Shown here: positions 19,301 to 26,810 of the stretch, one piece after another
Position numbering within the stretch: position 1 is the first letter of the stretch
Layout of the letters: the number at the start of each line of letters is the position of its first letter
Assembly: GCA_022750155.1 (NCBI GenBank)
Contig: JAKIWG010000011.1
Coordinates: 1 to 64,000 of the forward strand
Reading direction: 5' to 3'
DNA: 64,000 bases
Source: Thermoplasmata archaeon
Lineage (GTDB): Archaea > Thermoplasmatota > Thermoplasmata > Lutacidiplasmatales > UBA184
Translations under genes and position numbers: made by a program
The notes under the pieces: generated by a model
Databases searched by the model: none
Told to the model about the DNA's origin: nothing
What the model saw: only the letters and a program-made list of their open reading frames with translations

Positions 19301-19405
19301 ATGGACCCTACGTCGATCAACACGAACGTGACGATCGGCGGGGGCGGGGACGACCTGTACTTCGACCTCACCGGCAACAGCGTGCAGTACCGCGGCTCCA
19401 CGTAG
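16340..19405 (+). CDS. Peptide-binding protein (SBP_bac_5) with PKD domain and pilin-like N-terminus
   Basis: A 1021-residue extracellular solute-binding protein. After a short basic segment, RRGLTTVTSAIVIVVVLALL looks like a class III (type IV pilin) signal rather than a Sec or lipobox signal. A PKD-like domain follows at about 75-155 (FHWGDSTF, VSHNFTSPGVYLVEA) and a second beta-domain at about 160-280. The family 5 oligopeptide-binding domain starts near residue 300 (EPIYNVYQTLITYNG) and continues to the C-terminus. Many N-x-S/T sequons suggest glycosylation. A DppB-type permease begins at the left edge of the window. Role: capture of peptides at the cell surface. Confidence 0.85.
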   Translation: MVTSMTGIRAPGRSFRTSGRRGLTTVTSAIVIVVVLALLGVSTYAVMGGFSKTSNPTSCWPPSSPICGQLINPHDLTLLIPFRSVQQGQSVPFTATLPAGETATSYSFHWGDSTFTNNSKTPTVSHNFTSPGVYLVEATAPVNGIIHDSIVALQQIAVTPTVSASNAGTIPSVAGYILANTTTPVGGHGASAVLSPGGSLTVSGTYTSAPTNPAFLDNAPKIVVTTGPAGGASLSNSSKGVGNTSAGTIGKFTLPGTYTLTFVGSASNGASTAYQNYTWTVFVAPVGVHAGLAVRSINVSPHPGVIQNYELIPGGAASEDPAIDYETAGAEPIYNVYQTLITYNGSLTGPDPTDFVPELATCVPGSEECQALYGDPLVHGWNYTFVISGNASFYDGLTHAHWGVYPSDVVFSIARTLGFSTLPCVGCNNGWIIGQALLNPGNTSWDLIHGAYNNTPGNILDSMSVNGSGGSDCPAAAIANDHGCVTFHAYGNKHLWPFFLELIADPLGGGIVSCGWFSSNNQGAGIPYWTANNVTDSGDHPCGLPGTPGYGAPSSIIPLTGWDRWEQLGSGAFGTFLGHVQYGMLGSGPYYMSTYDVGTSYTLQANPYYGQNPDCTWTGCEPASGRYASTVEVVWETSATPGEQAYAAGIADHASIPSSDLSLLLQLIQQGKAVAISAPTLTIGFEPFNLNINLQGAQHLTTSTVNIPSDWFSYQGMRQWFIHSYPYATVQKTIQTQKGIELGFGYGGAIPQFMANYYPTNIPWPSADPCTTTTDPSCAGYWWAQMQNRSSPFFDPEVLHCSANSACQFPLVGSTGSPTGDQINALWSSEVSQLSGGAIKISPVDLNFNQIIVNSNFAGAGQNPMPLYGLGWAPDYPDPTDYVVPLYLPNATYTFGDAVIQGLLQPQFTTGCTNPIADYNYYANSTFPQSCQGVAYKSMVFVLNVAAITPPGPYRILLYDLAEKIAYQLGLYLYTGQSNQISSFASWMDPTSINTNVTIGGGGDDLYFDLTGNSVQYRGST

Positions 19406-19496
19406 GCCTCCGGCCCCCGTCCGCCCGCCCCCCGCGACCGCCGGGCGGCGCCTCGGCGAGGAAAGGTCTTAATCGGACCCCCGCCTCGGAACGCCC

Positions 19497-21026
19497 GTGG
19501 TCGAGGAGCCGACGGGGGAGGCCCCGGACGGGGCCGCCCCGCTGACCCTCTCCGCGCCCGAGCGCAAACTCCTCGAATCGCTTCGCGAGCGCGCCGATCC
19601 CCCCTGGGAGGAGGCCGAGCTCTCCGAGCACACCGGGGTGCCGATCGAGACCGTCCGCGGGAGCCTGCAGCGTCTTCGCTCCAAGCACCTCGCGGTCGTC
19701 GACGAGGAGCACGAGGAGCGGCCCCGCCTCACACCTCGCGGCGAGACGGCGTTCCGCGACGGGCTCCCCGAGCGGCGATTCCTGCGGCTGCTGGCCGAGA
19801 CCGCAGGCCCCCTTTCCCCCGAGGCGGCGGCCGCCGGGTTCGACGAGGAGGAGCGCTCGGCCGCCATCGGCCTCCTCCGGCGACGCGGGTTCCTGGAGCC
19901 GGGGGTCCCGTTCCGGCTGCGGGCCGATGCCCCCGCATCGACCGGTCCTTTTCCGGAGGAGAAGGTCCTTCAGTCGATCGGAGGAGGGGACCCCGAGGTC
20001 GACGACACCGTCCTGCAGGCGCTGAAGAAGCGCGGGCTCGTGGCCGTCGACCGGCGGTCGATCAAGCGGTGGGGGAGCTCGGAGGAGGGCCGACGCCTCC
20101 CCCTCGCCCCGGATGGCGGCGAGACGCTGGGTTCCCTCACTCCCACCATCCTCTCCTCCGGGGTGTGGGAAAAGACCCCCTTCCGGCCCTATGACGTCCG
20201 GGCCGAGGTGCCGTTTCTCCGGGGGGCGAAACCCCATCCGTACCTCGCCTGGGTCGAGGAGTTCGAGGAGATCCTCCTAGGGCTCGGATTCGAGCAGGGC
20301 GAAGGGCCGCTCCTGGAGACCGAGTTCTGGAACGGGGACGTCCTGTTCATGCCGCAAGACCACCCCGCACGGACCGTGCACGATGTCCTGCACGTCGAGG
20401 GCGTCGTGGGCCATCCGCCCCCCGCCGAGCTCCTGGAGCGCGTGGCGGCGGTCCACGAGGGCCGGCCGATGCCCGGGGAACGGTCGTCGATCACCCCGGG
20501 CTGGCGGACCCCGTACGACCGGGCGTTCGCCGCGCATCCCGTGCTACGCTCCCAGACGACCGCGGTCTCCGCCCGCTTCCTCTCGACCCACCCCCGGCCT
20601 CCGTTCCGCATGTTCTGCATCGACCGGAACTTCCGACGCGACCCCGTCGATTCGACCCACCACGTCGAGTTCGGACAGTGCGAGGGGATCCTCGGGGAAG
20701 AGGGGGTCAATCTCCGCCACCTGGTCGGGATGTTCCGCGCGCTGACCGAAGCGATCGGCGTGAAGGAGCTCAAGTTCCGGCCGAGCTACTTCCCGTTCAC
20801 CGAGCCCTCGATCGAGGGGTACATACGGCACCCCAGGCTCGGGTGGATCGAGGTGTTCCCGGGAGGGCTGTTCCGGCCCGAGGTCCTGGCCCCGCTCGGG
20901 ATCGACGTGCCCGTCGCGGCCTGGGGTATCGGGGTGACCCGGCTCGCCATGGTCGCCCTCGGCGTGAACGACATCCGCGACCTGTTCCTCGATGACCTCG
21001 ACCGACTGACCGGGGGGTCCGCCTAG
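19497..21026 (+). CDS. pheS: Phenylalanyl-tRNA synthetase alpha subunit
   Basis: Catalytic subunit of the (alpha beta)2 enzyme that charges tRNA-Phe. The 509-residue product is of the long archaeal/eukaryotic type, with about 200 N-terminal residues of winged-helix character (LSEHTGVPIETVRGSLQRL) for tRNA binding. Class II motif 2 appears as IDRNFRRDPVDSTHHVEF and motif 3 as AWGIGVTRLAMVALG. Starts at GTG 19497, about 30 bases after a gtcttaatc TATA-like box, consistent with a leaderless message. Directly abuts pheT. Confidence 0.96.
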   Translation: MVEEPTGEAPDGAAPLTLSAPERKLLESLRERADPPWEEAELSEHTGVPIETVRGSLQRLRSKHLAVVDEEHEERPRLTPRGETAFRDGLPERRFLRLLAETAGPLSPEAAAAGFDEEERSAAIGLLRRRGFLEPGVPFRLRADAPASTGPFPEEKVLQSIGGGDPEVDDTVLQALKKRGLVAVDRRSIKRWGSSEEGRRLPLAPDGGETLGSLTPTILSSGVWEKTPFRPYDVRAEVPFLRGAKPHPYLAWVEEFEEILLGLGFEQGEGPLLETEFWNGDVLFMPQDHPARTVHDVLHVEGVVGHPPPAELLERVAAVHEGRPMPGERSSITPGWRTPYDRAFAAHPVLRSQTTAVSARFLSTHPRPPFRMFCIDRNFRRDPVDSTHHVEFGQCEGILGEEGVNLRHLVGMFRALTEAIGVKELKFRPSYFPFTEPSIEGYIRHPRLGWIEVFPGGLFRPEVLAPLGIDVPVAAWGIGVTRLAMVALGVNDIRDLFLDDLDRLTGGSA

Positions 21027-22712
21027 ATGCCGCAGAGCGTCCTCTCGCGCGCACGGGTGCTCTCCATGCTCCCCCGGGAGCCCACCGAAGCGGAGCTCCA
21101 GGAGTGGTTGTTCGGGTCGAAAGCCGAGCTAGCCTCGGCCACCGCGGAGGAGCTTCAGATCGAAGTGACGCCGGACCGCCTCGACCTGCTTTCGGAGGGG
21201 GGTCTCGCGCAGTTCCTGCAAGGGGTGTCCGGATCGGCGCGGGGGCTCCCCAAGATCGCCACCCGGCCCTCGGAACCCGGGTGGACCGTCCGGGTCGACC
21301 CGTCGGTAGCGCCCCTTCGGCCGTCCCTTTCCGCGGTGGTCCTTTCGGCTCCCCCATCGGCTCCCCTGGACGCCGGCCTTCTGGCCGAGGCGGTCCGATT
21401 CCAGGAGATCCTCCACGCCACGATCGGGCTAGGGCGACGGCTCGCGAGCCTCGGGATCTATCCGATCGAACGACTCCATCCCCCGTTCGTCTACGCGATG
21501 GAGCCCGTCGGGTCGGTCCATTTCGTCCCTCTGGATGGCGACGCGCAGGTCTCGGCCTCCGCCTTCCTCTCCTCCCACCCGCTCGCCCAACGCTATGGTG
21601 CGTTCGGGTGCGCCGACGGTCGAATGTTGACGTTGCGGGACGGGGACGGCCTCCTCCTCTCGGTCCCGCCGATCCTCAATACGCGCGACGGCGGCGAAGC
21701 GAGGGTCGGGGACCGGACCCTCCTGCTCGAGTCGACCGGCACGCGACCGGGGCGGGTCGCCGAAGGGGTCGGACTGCTCCAGCTCCCGTTCCTCGCCCGG
21801 GGCTGGTCGGCCTCCCCGGTCCGCGTGGAGTACTCCGACCGGAGCGAGGACGGCCGGGCGCTCGTCGAGTCCCGCCCGCTCGACCTGCCCGCCGCGAAGC
21901 TCTCCGCCGTGTCGGGACGCGCGCACTCGGCGGCCGAGGTCGAGCATCTGCTCGCGCGGGCGCGGCTGGGGTCCCACCCGCATCCGCACGGGTGGACGGT
22001 CGACGTCCCCCCCTGGCGACCGGACCTGATGACGGACATCGACGTGGTCGAGGACGTGGTGCTCGCGCGCGGAGTGAAGGCCGGGGACGGCGAGCTTCCC
22101 CCGAGCCGGACGCGGGGTCAACGACGACCGGAGTCCCGGTTCCGTCGGAGGATCGCCTCGGCGCTCCTCGGCCTCGGGTACGTCCCGCTGTACACTCCCG
22201 TCCTGGTTTCTGAGGAGGCGGTCCGGCTGCTCGGCCGGACCGACTGTGTGGCCCTAGTCAACCCGGTCTCCGACCAGTTCGCCCGGATGCGCGACTCCCT
22301 GCAACTCGCCTTGACCCAGGTCCTCGGTCGGAACCTCCGGCGCGGTTACCCCCAGCGGTTCTCGGAGGTCGGCCCCGTGGTCGTCCGGGACCCGGCGGCC
22401 GAATCCGGTGCACGCACCTCCTACCACGCCGGCGCGTTCCTGGCGTCGGAGGCGGCGGGGTTCGCCGACGCGGCCGCCCTTACCGAGTACCTCCTCTCGG
22501 GATTCGATGCCCACGGGGTTCGAGAACCGGTCGACCTTCCCGGGACGATCCCGGGTCGGGCGGCCCGATTGCGCGTGGCGGGCGAGACCGTCGCGGAGAT
22601 GGGCGAGCTCCACCCGGCCGTGCTCTCCTCCCTGGGCGTCCCCGTCGCCGTCGCGTGGGCCGAGGTCGACCTGACCGCGCTCTGGCCCCTGGTCCGCCGG
22701 GGCTCCGCCTAG
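21027..22712 (+). CDS. pheT: Phenylalanyl-tRNA synthetase beta subunit
   Basis: Second subunit of the synthetase, 561 residues, the short archaeal form. It has the B3/B4 editing region in the N-terminal half (residues about 75-230) and the B5 motif DVPPWRPDLMTDIDVVEDVV near residue 325-350, followed by the inactive catalytic-like domain. ATG 21027 begins one base after the pheS stop. There is no C-terminal anticodon-binding B8 domain, as usual for archaea. Confidence 0.95.
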   Translation: MPQSVLSRARVLSMLPREPTEAELQEWLFGSKAELASATAEELQIEVTPDRLDLLSEGGLAQFLQGVSGSARGLPKIATRPSEPGWTVRVDPSVAPLRPSLSAVVLSAPPSAPLDAGLLAEAVRFQEILHATIGLGRRLASLGIYPIERLHPPFVYAMEPVGSVHFVPLDGDAQVSASAFLSSHPLAQRYGAFGCADGRMLTLRDGDGLLLSVPPILNTRDGGEARVGDRTLLLESTGTRPGRVAEGVGLLQLPFLARGWSASPVRVEYSDRSEDGRALVESRPLDLPAAKLSAVSGRAHSAAEVEHLLARARLGSHPHPHGWTVDVPPWRPDLMTDIDVVEDVVLARGVKAGDGELPPSRTRGQRRPESRFRRRIASALLGLGYVPLYTPVLVSEEAVRLLGRTDCVALVNPVSDQFARMRDSLQLALTQVLGRNLRRGYPQRFSEVGPVVVRDPAAESGARTSYHAGAFLASEAAGFADAAALTEYLLSGFDAHGVREPVDLPGTIPGRAARLRVAGETVAEMGELHPAVLSSLGVPVAVAWAEVDLTALWPLVRRGSA

Positions 22713-22771
22713 AGGTCCCCGCCGGGCCGATCTCGGGCAAGGGTTTTGTACCGAGGGCCGGTCCTCGCGTC

Positions 22772-24445
22772 GTGGCCGCCCGGAGTCGCCCGTCCGACGC
22801 CCCACGACGTCGCTGGGAAGCCAAGGCCCGGGAGGCGGGCGGCCCCGAGTTCAACGCCGGCCCGACCCCCTTGCTCGTCGGACCCCCCGAGGACGAGGAG
22901 GCGCAGGCGGTCGACCGGCTCGGGTTCCCGGGTCAGTTCCCCTACACCCGGGGGATCCAGCCGACGATGTACCGGGGGAGGCTGTGGACCTTCCGGCAGT
23001 ACTCCGGATTCGGCAGCGCCACGGAGACCAACCGGCGGTTCCGATATCTGCTCGAGGGGGGGCAGACGGGCCTCTCCGTCGCGTTCGACCTCCCCACGCA
23101 GATCGGCTACGATTCCGACCACCCACGAGCGGTCGGGGAGGTGGGCCGCTGCGGCGTGGCGATCACGTCGATCGGCGACATGCGTTCGCTGCTGGATGCG
23201 ATCCCCCTCGCCAAGGCGACGGTGTCGATGACGATCAACGCCACGGCGCCGATCCTCACCGCGCTCCTCCTCGCCGTCGGCGAGGAGCAGGGGGTGCCTC
23301 GGGCGAGATTGGGCGGGACGGTCCAGAACGACATCCTGAAGGAGTACATCGCCCGCGGGACGTACATCTACCCCCCCGAACCGTCGCTCCGCCTGTCGAC
23401 CGACCTCATCGAGTTCGCCACTCGGGAGATGCCCCAATGGAACTACATCTCCGTCTCCGGCTACCACATGCGCGAGGCCGGCGCGACCGCGGCCCAGGAG
23501 GTCGCCTTCACGATCTCGAACGCGGTCGCCTACGTCCGCGCGGTGAAGGCGCGGGGGCTCGACGTCGACGAATTCCTCCCCAGGCTCTCGTTCTTCTTCT
23601 CGGCGGACCGCAATTTCCTCGAGGAGATCGCGAAGTTCCGTGCCGCGCGCCGATTGTGGGCGCACGTGGCGAAGGAGACCCTCGGCGCGCGGAACGCCCG
23701 CTCCGGTCAGCTGCGGTTCCACACCCAGACCGCCGGCTCCTCCCTGACCGCGCAGCAGCCCGAGCTCAACGTCATCCGGACCACGCTCGAGGCGCTCTCG
23801 GCCGTGCTGGGGGGCACTCAGTCGCTCCACACCAACGCGTTCGACGAGGCGCTCGGCTTGCCCACCGAGGCGGCCGCTCGGCTCGCGCTGCGGACCCAAC
23901 AGATCCTCGCCGAGGAGTCGGGGGTCGCGTCGACGATCGATCCCCTGGGCGGCGCCTACGAGATCGAATACCTGACCGAACGGGTCGAGGACGAGGCCCG
24001 GCGATACCTCGAGCGCGTGGAGACGATGGGAGGCTCCCTCATCGCCATCGAGAAGGGATTCTTCCAGTCGGAGATCTCCCGCGAGGCGTATCGGATCGCC
24101 CGGGCGCGCGAGTCGAAGGAGGAGCGGGTCGTGGGGGTCAACGTGTTCCCGGAAGGGAACCCGGGGTTCTCCCTGTTCGAGAAGGGCCGCCGACGGGGGC
24201 CTCACGTGCAGCACGTGGGCGATCTTCGGGAGAAGGCCCAGGTCCGCTCCCTCGCCCGCTGGAGACGGACCCGCGACGCGCGGAAGGCGCGGGCGTCGGT
24301 CGAAGCGCTTCGAAAGGCGACCGAGGCGGGGGAGAACGTGATGCCGGCGGTGGTCCGGGCGGTCGTGGCGGGGGCCACCCTCGGCGAGGTCGCGGGGGTC
24401 TGGCGGGAATCGTTCGGGGAGTTCCGGCCGCTCCGGCAGTTCTAG
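22772..24445 (+). CDS. mcmA: Methylmalonyl-CoA mutase, large (N-terminal) subunit
   Basis: B12-dependent isomerisation between methylmalonyl-CoA and succinyl-CoA; this is the catalytic TIM-barrel subunit of the split archaeal enzyme (557 residues from GTG 22772). PYTRGIQPTMYRGRLWTFRQ and AFDLPTQIGYDSDH are family hallmarks. Substrate-choice residues favour methylmalonyl- over isobutyryl-CoA: tyrosine in RQYSGFG (phenylalanine in isobutyryl-CoA mutases) and arginine in EYIARGTYIYPP (glutamine there). The B12-binding subunit lies far away at 53981-54397. Followed 13 bases later by the epimerase. Confidence 0.94.
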   Translation: MAARSRPSDAPRRRWEAKAREAGGPEFNAGPTPLLVGPPEDEEAQAVDRLGFPGQFPYTRGIQPTMYRGRLWTFRQYSGFGSATETNRRFRYLLEGGQTGLSVAFDLPTQIGYDSDHPRAVGEVGRCGVAITSIGDMRSLLDAIPLAKATVSMTINATAPILTALLLAVGEEQGVPRARLGGTVQNDILKEYIARGTYIYPPEPSLRLSTDLIEFATREMPQWNYISVSGYHMREAGATAAQEVAFTISNAVAYVRAVKARGLDVDEFLPRLSFFFSADRNFLEEIAKFRAARRLWAHVAKETLGARNARSGQLRFHTQTAGSSLTAQQPELNVIRTTLEALSAVLGGTQSLHTNAFDEALGLPTEAAARLALRTQQILAEESGVASTIDPLGGAYEIEYLTERVEDEARRYLERVETMGGSLIAIEKGFFQSEISREAYRIARARESKEERVVGVNVFPEGNPGFSLFEKGRRRGPHVQHVGDLREKAQVRSLARWRRTRDARKARASVEALRKATEAGENVMPAVVRAVVAGATLGEVAGVWRESFGEFRPLRQF

Positions 24446-24458
24446 CGGGGTAGACTCG

Positions 24459-24854
24459 ATGGAGTTCGACCACCTGGGCATCGCGGTCCGCAGCCTTTCG
24501 GAGTCGGTTCCGGTGTTCGAACGGACGATGGGAGCCAGGGCCTCCCCGCCCGAAGAGGTCCAGAGCCAACGGGTCCGGGTCGCCTTCCTGGAGGCCGGTT
24601 CTTCCCATGTGGAGCTGCTGGAGCCGACCGGCCCGGACTCGGCGATCCACCGGTTCCTCGAGGCCCGAGGAGAGGGGATCCACCACATCGCGTTCCATGT
24701 CGTGTCGGTCAATGCCTCGCTCGCGGAGCTGCAGGAACGCGGGTTGAGGGTGGTCGACCGGACCGCGCGTCCCGGCGCCCGGGGACGACGCGTGGGATTC
24801 GCCCATCCGTCGGCCCACCACGGCGTGCTGGTCGAGTTCGTGGAGGGTCCGTGA
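24459..24854 (+). CDS. mce: Methylmalonyl-CoA epimerase
   Basis: Interconverts the S and R forms of methylmalonyl-CoA, feeding the mutase. A 131-residue VOC-fold protein with the four metal ligands recognisable: FDHLGIAV (His), HVELLEP (Glu), GIHHIAFHV (His) and VLVEFVEG (Glu). It follows the mutase gene by 13 bases and its TGA overlaps the GTG of enolase by 4 bases, so the catabolic pair is translationally joined to the enolase-S2 genes. Confidence 0.92.
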   Translation: MEFDHLGIAVRSLSESVPVFERTMGARASPPEEVQSQRVRVAFLEAGSSHVELLEPTGPDSAIHRFLEARGEGIHHIAFHVVSVNASLAELQERGLRVVDRTARPGARGRRVGFAHPSAHHGVLVEFVEGP

Positions 24855-26068
24855 GCGCGATCACCGAAGTGCGGCTGCGCCGGGTGTACGATAGCCGCGG
24901 CAAGGAGACGGTCGAAGCGACCGTGCGGACCGAGGACGGCGGGGTCGGAGTGGTGGGGGCCCCGAGCGGGGCCAGCACGGGGGCCCACGAGGTCAAAGCG
25001 TTCCCGACGGGAGGGGTCGCCACCGTCCTGTCGGGCGTGGCGGGGCCGCTCGTTAAGCGGCTCATCGGGCTCGACGCCGCTCATCAGGCGGGGTTCGACG
25101 CCGCCCTGCACGAGCACGACGGGACGCCCGAGTTCTCCCGCATCGGCGGGAACACCGCCACGGCGCTCTCCGTCGCCTGTGCGAGCGCCCGTGCGGTGGA
25201 GGCCGGCGTCCCCCTCTGGAAGGTGCTGAAGCGACCGGAGGTGGACGGGCGCTCCTTCCCCGCGATCGTCGGGAACTGCCTCAATGGGGGCCGGCACGCC
25301 GTGGGGGGCCCGGAGATCCAGGAGTTCATCGCATTCTCCTCGGCCTCGTCCCCGGAGGACTCGGTGCGTGCCGCGTTCGCCGTCCATCACGAGATCGGGG
25401 AGGCGTTGCACCGCCAGCTCCCGACCCACGCGCTCGGGCGCGGGGATGAGGGCGGCTGGGTCGCCCCGATCGGCAATTTCGTCGCCCTCCAGATCCTGGC
25501 CGACGCCTGCGCCTCGGTGAGGGACCGCCTGCGGGTACCCGTGTACCCCGGACTCGACCTCGCGGCCAGCGAGTTCTACCGGGACGGGATGTACCGATAC
25601 CGCGAGAAGGCGGTGGACGCCGAAGGGCAGGTCGCGCTCGTGGCCGAGATGGTCGACCGCTTCAGCCTTCGGTACGTCGAGGACCCGTTCGCCGAAGAGG
25701 ACTTCCATTCGTTCGCGGCCCTGACCCGGGCGGTCGGGGGAAAGACGCTCGTGGTGGGCGACGACCTCTACACGACCTCCCGCGCCCGCGTGGAGCGGGG
25801 GGCGGCCGAGAAGTCGTCCAACGCCGTCCTCATCAAGGTCAACCAGGTCGGGACGCTGACCGACACGCTCGCCACCGTCGACTTCTCGAGGGCGCACCAC
25901 ATGGAGACGATCGCCTCCCACCGCTCCGGGGACCTTCCGCAGGGCTGGCTCGCCCACCTCGCCGTCGGGGCCGGCTCGGCGGGCATCAAGTGCGGGCTGC
26001 TCGGCGGAGAGCGGGTGGCAAAGCTAAATGAACTCCTGAGTGTCGCCGCCGCCACCGGAGCCGATTGA
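24851..26068 (+). CDS. eno: Enolase
   Basis: Interconverts 2-phosphoglycerate and phosphoenolpyruvate. The 405 residues include the loop GASTGAHEV, GDEGGWVAP with the acid/base glutamate, EDPFAEEDF, KVNQVGTLTDT with the catalytic lysine, HRSGD, and GIKCGLLGGERVAKLNE. The N-terminal signature reads YDSRGKETVEATV instead of the common DSRGNPTVEV, so it is a somewhat divergent enolase. GTG 24851 overlaps the epimerase stop. The enolase-S2 pairing belongs to a widely conserved archaeal ribosomal/RNA-polymerase operon, here detached from its usual upstream genes. Confidence 0.95.
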   Translation: MSAITEVRLRRVYDSRGKETVEATVRTEDGGVGVVGAPSGASTGAHEVKAFPTGGVATVLSGVAGPLVKRLIGLDAAHQAGFDAALHEHDGTPEFSRIGGNTATALSVACASARAVEAGVPLWKVLKRPEVDGRSFPAIVGNCLNGGRHAVGGPEIQEFIAFSSASSPEDSVRAAFAVHHEIGEALHRQLPTHALGRGDEGGWVAPIGNFVALQILADACASVRDRLRVPVYPGLDLAASEFYRDGMYRYREKAVDAEGQVALVAEMVDRFSLRYVEDPFAEEDFHSFAALTRAVGGKTLVVGDDLYTTSRARVERGAAEKSSNAVLIKVNQVGTLTDTLATVDFSRAHHMETIASHRSGDLPQGWLAHLAVGAGSAGIKCGLLGGERVAKLNELLSVAAATGAD

Positions 26069-26728
26069 ATGAGCCCTGACGACGTGATGGAGGAGAACCT
26101 GGTCTCCCAGAGCGACGGCCAGGACATCCGCCCGGGCGAGCTCCTGGTCCCGGAGGACACCTACCTCACGAGCGGGGTCCACATCGGGACCCAGCAGAAA
26201 TCGGCGAGCATGCGCCGGTTCGTCTACAAGGTGCGGTTCGACGGCCTCCACGTCCTCGACATCCGCGAGACCGACCGACGGATCCGGATCGCCGCGAAGT
26301 TCCTGGCGAGCTTCCCCCCCGAGAAGATCCTCGCCGTCTCCCAGCGCCAGTACGGCCAGAAGCCCGTCCGCGTCTTCGCGAAGGCGGTGGGCGCCGTCTC
26401 CTACTCCGAGCGGTTCGTCCCGGGTTGTCTCACGAACCCCAATCTCGCCGAGTACTACGAACCGAAGGTCCTCGTGGTCACCGACCCGGCCACCGACCAG
26501 CAGGCGCTGAGCGAGGCGGTCTCGATCGGGATCCCCGTCGTCGGCCTGTGCGACGTCAACAACGAGACCCGGAACGTCGACCTGGTCATCCCCGCCAACA
26601 ACAAGGGGCGCGTGGCGCTCGCGACCGTCTACTGGCTCCTTTCCCGGGAAGTCCTCAAGGCCCGCGGCGGCCCCGCGGCCGAGGCCCCGTTCGCCCTCTC
26701 GATCGACGAGTTCCAGGCCGCCCTCTGA
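26069..26728 (+). CDS. rps2: Ribosomal protein S2 (small subunit)
   Basis: Component of the 30S subunit near the mRNA exit side. The 219-residue protein has the archaeal/eukaryotic (SA) type pattern: [43 protein letters not shown] and [22 protein letters not shown] 26069 begins directly after the enolase stop. An N-terminal extension of about 30 acidic residues precedes the core. Confidence 0.96.
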   Translation: MSPDDVMEENLVSQSDGQDIRPGELLVPEDTYLTSGVHIGTQQKSASMRRFVYKVRFDGLHVLDIRETDRRIRIAAKFLASFPPEKILAVSQRQYGQKPVRVFAKAVGAVSYSERFVPGCLTNPNLAEYYEPKVLVVTDPATDQQALSEAVSIGIPVVGLCDVNNETRNVDLVIPANNKGRVALATVYWLLSREVLKARGGPAAEAPFALSIDEFQAAL

Positions 26729-26780
26729 GCCCTGCGCCGCCCGCCCTCGACCGGCCGGCGGCCTCGATGCCTTCCGGCAC

Positions 26781-26791
26781 CGTTAAATCGG
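26781..26791 (+). promoter_or_regulatory. TATA-like box for the TrmB-family gene
   Basis: gttaaatc lies 22-29 bases before GTG 26811 in an otherwise GC-rich gap after rps2. The spacing means transcription would start at or next to the GTG, as for leaderless archaeal genes, and supports GTG 26811 as the start. Confidence 0.55.
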
Positions 26792-26810
26792 ATTCGCCGG
26801 TCGTCGCGCG

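Noticed and set aside
22709-25957. A 1082-codon open frame on the minus strand
   Set aside because: It is antisense to the mutase, epimerase and enolase genes, whose products are clearly recognisable. Long antisense frames are expected in DNA this rich in GC.
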